This document shows, one piece after another, positions 62,748 to 64,000 of a DNA stretch of 64,000 nt. The DNA is from Tepidanaerobacteraceae bacterium. GTDB taxonomy: Bacteria; Bacillota; Thermosediminibacteria; Thermosediminibacterales; Tepidanaerobacteraceae. The notes beneath the pieces were generated by a model, which had not been told where the DNA came from, searched no databases, and was given only the letters and a program-made list of their open reading frames with translations. How positions within the stretch are numbered: position 1 is the first letter of the stretch; each line of letters begins with the position of its first letter. The translations under genes were made by a program, and so were the position numbers. The stretch lies in NCBI GenBank assembly GCA_024655905.1, contig JANLFP010000002.1, positions 259,829 through 323,828 on the forward strand. The letters are read 5' to 3'.

Positions 62748-63683
62748 ATGAATGTAGTTTTTATGGGCACGCCGGAATTTTCCATACCCTCGCTGAAAGC
62801 CCTTCTCGGCAGGACAAATGTATCTGCGGTCGTCACACAGCCTGACCGACCCGTAGGGAGAAAAAGAGTTGTAACGTTTCCGCCTGTTAAAAAGTTTGCT
62901 TTAAAACACGGACTAAGAGTATATCAGCCGGAAAAAGTTCGAGACGATCGGTTTATAGATGCTCTTATGTCATGCAAACCTGACTTGATTGTGGTGGCGG
63001 CTTATGGTCAGATACTTCCGAGGAAAGTTCTTGATATACCATCGATAGGATGTATAAATGTCCATGCCTCATTGTTGCCAAAATACAGGGGTGCTGCTCC
63101 AATACAATGGGCAATTATAAATGGAGAACAGATAACCGGTGTCACCACCATGTGGATGAATGAGGGGCTCGATACAGGAGATATTTTTCTGCAGGAGCAA
63201 ATTGAGATTAAAAAGCAATGGACTTCAGAAGACTTGTCAAGAGAATTGTCGCTTCTCGGCGGTAGAGTTTTGCAAAATACCATAGATATGATTGAATCGG
63301 GGAATATCATACGTGTGCCTCAGGAGCATTCAAATGCAACTTATGCCCCCATGCTGAAAAAGGATCAGGCCAAAATAGACTGGAACAAGAGAGCCACGGA
63401 TGTATTAAATCTCATCAGAGGCTTGTATCCCTGGCCTGGAGCATTTACATTGAGAAACGGCCGAGAAATCAAGATATGGAAAGCCGAAGTTTTCTCAAGA
63501 TTGGGGCACGTTTATCCGGGCAGATTTTATGGAATGATCCCTGGTGAAGGAATATTAATTGGATGCATGGATGGCTGTTTGCTGGTTAAAGAGCTTCAGG
63601 AATCCGGGAAAAAAAGAATGAGTGCCTTGGAATATATAGCAGGACATGCTATGAGCGAGGGAGATATGTTTGCAAATATATAA
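62748..63683 (+). CDS. fmt: Methionyl-tRNA formyltransferase
   Basis: A 312-residue enzyme that formylates initiator Met-tRNA. It has FMGTPEFSIPSL (about 5-16), the folate-binding motif INVHASLLPKYRGAAPIQWA (about 105-124, N and H catalytic), DTGDIFLQ, and a C-terminal OB-like domain. TGGAGG precedes the ATG at 62748. It overlaps the next gene by 14 bases. Confidence 0.96.
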   Translation: MNVVFMGTPEFSIPSLKALLGRTNVSAVVTQPDRPVGRKRVVTFPPVKKFALKHGLRVYQPEKVRDDRFIDALMSCKPDLIVVAAYGQILPRKVLDIPSIGCINVHASLLPKYRGAAPIQWAIINGEQITGVTTMWMNEGLDTGDIFLQEQIEIKKQWTSEDLSRELSLLGGRVLQNTIDMIESGNIIRVPQEHSNATYAPMLKKDQAKIDWNKRATDVLNLIRGLYPWPGAFTLRNGREIKIWKAEVFSRLGHVYPGRFYGMIPGEGILIGCMDGCLLVKELQESGKKRMSALEYIAGHAMSEGDMFANI

Positions 63684-64000
63684 ACCTGAAGAAGGAAATG
63701 TAAAAGTCAAAAAACGTATTTTTATAGGGCTTCTTACTGCTTGCATAGCCCTAATTGTTTTGGCGCTTGTTGCCGGCATGCTTATATATTTTAATAAATT
63801 CGGACAATGGTACAGATATATTTTGCTGGCGATAGTCGTTATTTCGGGCGTATTTATTCTTATAGCAAGCCTAGGCTTGGCGATTGTAGTAATGACTTTG
63901 TGGCACGTAAAGACTTTCTTCGGGCTACATTCTTTAATGAATGCATCGATAAACATTTTATTTCCGTTAGCACTATCACTGGGCAAAATGCTTCATATAC
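63670..64000 (+). CDS. DUF116 family protein, N-terminal part
   Basis: A gene cut by the right window edge, with about 110 codons visible. It starts at a TTG with GAGGGAG about 8 bases upstream, inside the fmt end. After about 16 polar residues come two to three membrane segments (about 17-40, 48-75 and 95-105), and the visible part stops at PLALSLGKMLHI, where DUF116 proteins begin their conserved cytoplasmic cysteine-rich domain. DUF116 genes commonly follow fmt in Clostridia. The reading frame has no stop before the edge, so it continues. Confidence 0.72.
   Translation, partial: MQIYKPEEGNVKVKKRIFIGLLTACIALIVLALVAGMLIYFNKFGQWYRYILLAIVVISGVFILIASLGLAIVVMTLWHVKTFFGLHSLMNASINILFPLALSLGKMLHI

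Noticed and set aside
1-64000. CRISPR arrays, insertion sequences, prophage, defence islands, rRNA
   Set aside because: No regularly spaced repeats, transposase or integrase genes, phage genes or rRNA stretches were seen; the window is a conserved housekeeping and sporulation region.

Overview
This window is a chromosomal segment of an endospore-forming, diderm-free Firmicute of the Clostridia/Thermoanaerobacteria type. The evidence is the spoIIGA-sigE-sigG locus, spoIIP, spoIVA, YlmC/YmxH, DUF3189 and YIEGIA genes, SepF and DivIVA in place of Min-type division genes, and a meso-DAP type MurE. Placement near Thermosediminibacterales (Thermosediminibacter, Tepidanaerobacter) is an inference from gene order, moderate A+T content and frequent TTG starts. 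I found 69 protein genes and two tRNA-Pro genes. Nearly everything lies on the + strand; only a tRNA-Pro/hypothetical pair near 2-2.9 kb and rqcH near 55 kb are on the - strand. There is no rRNA, CRISPR array, insertion sequence or prophage.

Layout. 1-5.7 kb: the tail of a class III aminotransferase, an ABC1/UbiB-type kinase, a Zn-ribbon hypothetical protein convergent with it, tRNA-Pro(CGG), and the M16 pair ymfF-ymfH. 5.8-23.1 kb: a division and cell wall (dcw) cluster running mraZ-rsmH-ftsL-pbp-murE-mraY-murD-ftsW-murG-murC-murA-ftsQ-DUF881-DUF1290-ftsA-ftsZ, without murF or murB and preceded by three AAAGTGG MraZ boxes. 23.2-29.5 kb: spoIIGA-sigE-sigG, a 54-aa membrane peptide, YlmC, nrdR, a B12-type radical SAM gene and pgeF. 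29.6-33.4 kb: phoB-phoR-pstB-phoU, with no pstSCA.

33.5-43.5 kb: a cluster of poorly characterised sporulation-associated genes (DUF1614, spoIIP, a YIEGIA-family membrane protein, a 64-aa companion, two DUF3189 paralogs, DUF512), then der-plsY-gpsA and spoIVA. 43.7-47.5 kb: ACT-hom-thrC-thrB. 47.6-54.6 kb: tRNA-Pro(GGG), a HlyD-like adaptor, ylmE-sepF-yggT-divIVA, a TM1266-type regulator, DUF5665, a TraR/DksA protein, lspA, an RluA-type pseudouridine synthase and pyrR. 54.6-64 kb: rqcH divergent from yicC-remA-gmk-rpoZ-coaBC-priA-def-fmt and the start of a DUF116 gene, the same order as in Bacillus subtilis.

How the parts work together: wall precursor synthesis, the divisome and its positioning proteins are adjacent to the early sporulation regulators, and asymmetric septation leads on to engulfment (SpoIIP) and coat assembly (SpoIVA). 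The most notable signals are regulatory. An 8-bp inverted repeat can hide the sigG ribosome-binding site only in read-through mRNA, because its upstream arm lies inside a candidate sigF promoter. The spoIVA leader contains a pyrimidine tract with two alternative purine partners, one of them the spoIVA Shine-Dalgarno sequence. Two conserved genes, nrdR and pstB, have no canonical start codon (ACG and ATA at the expected position). The best candidate for an undescribed system is the DUF1614-spoIIP-YIEGIA-DUF3189 cluster.
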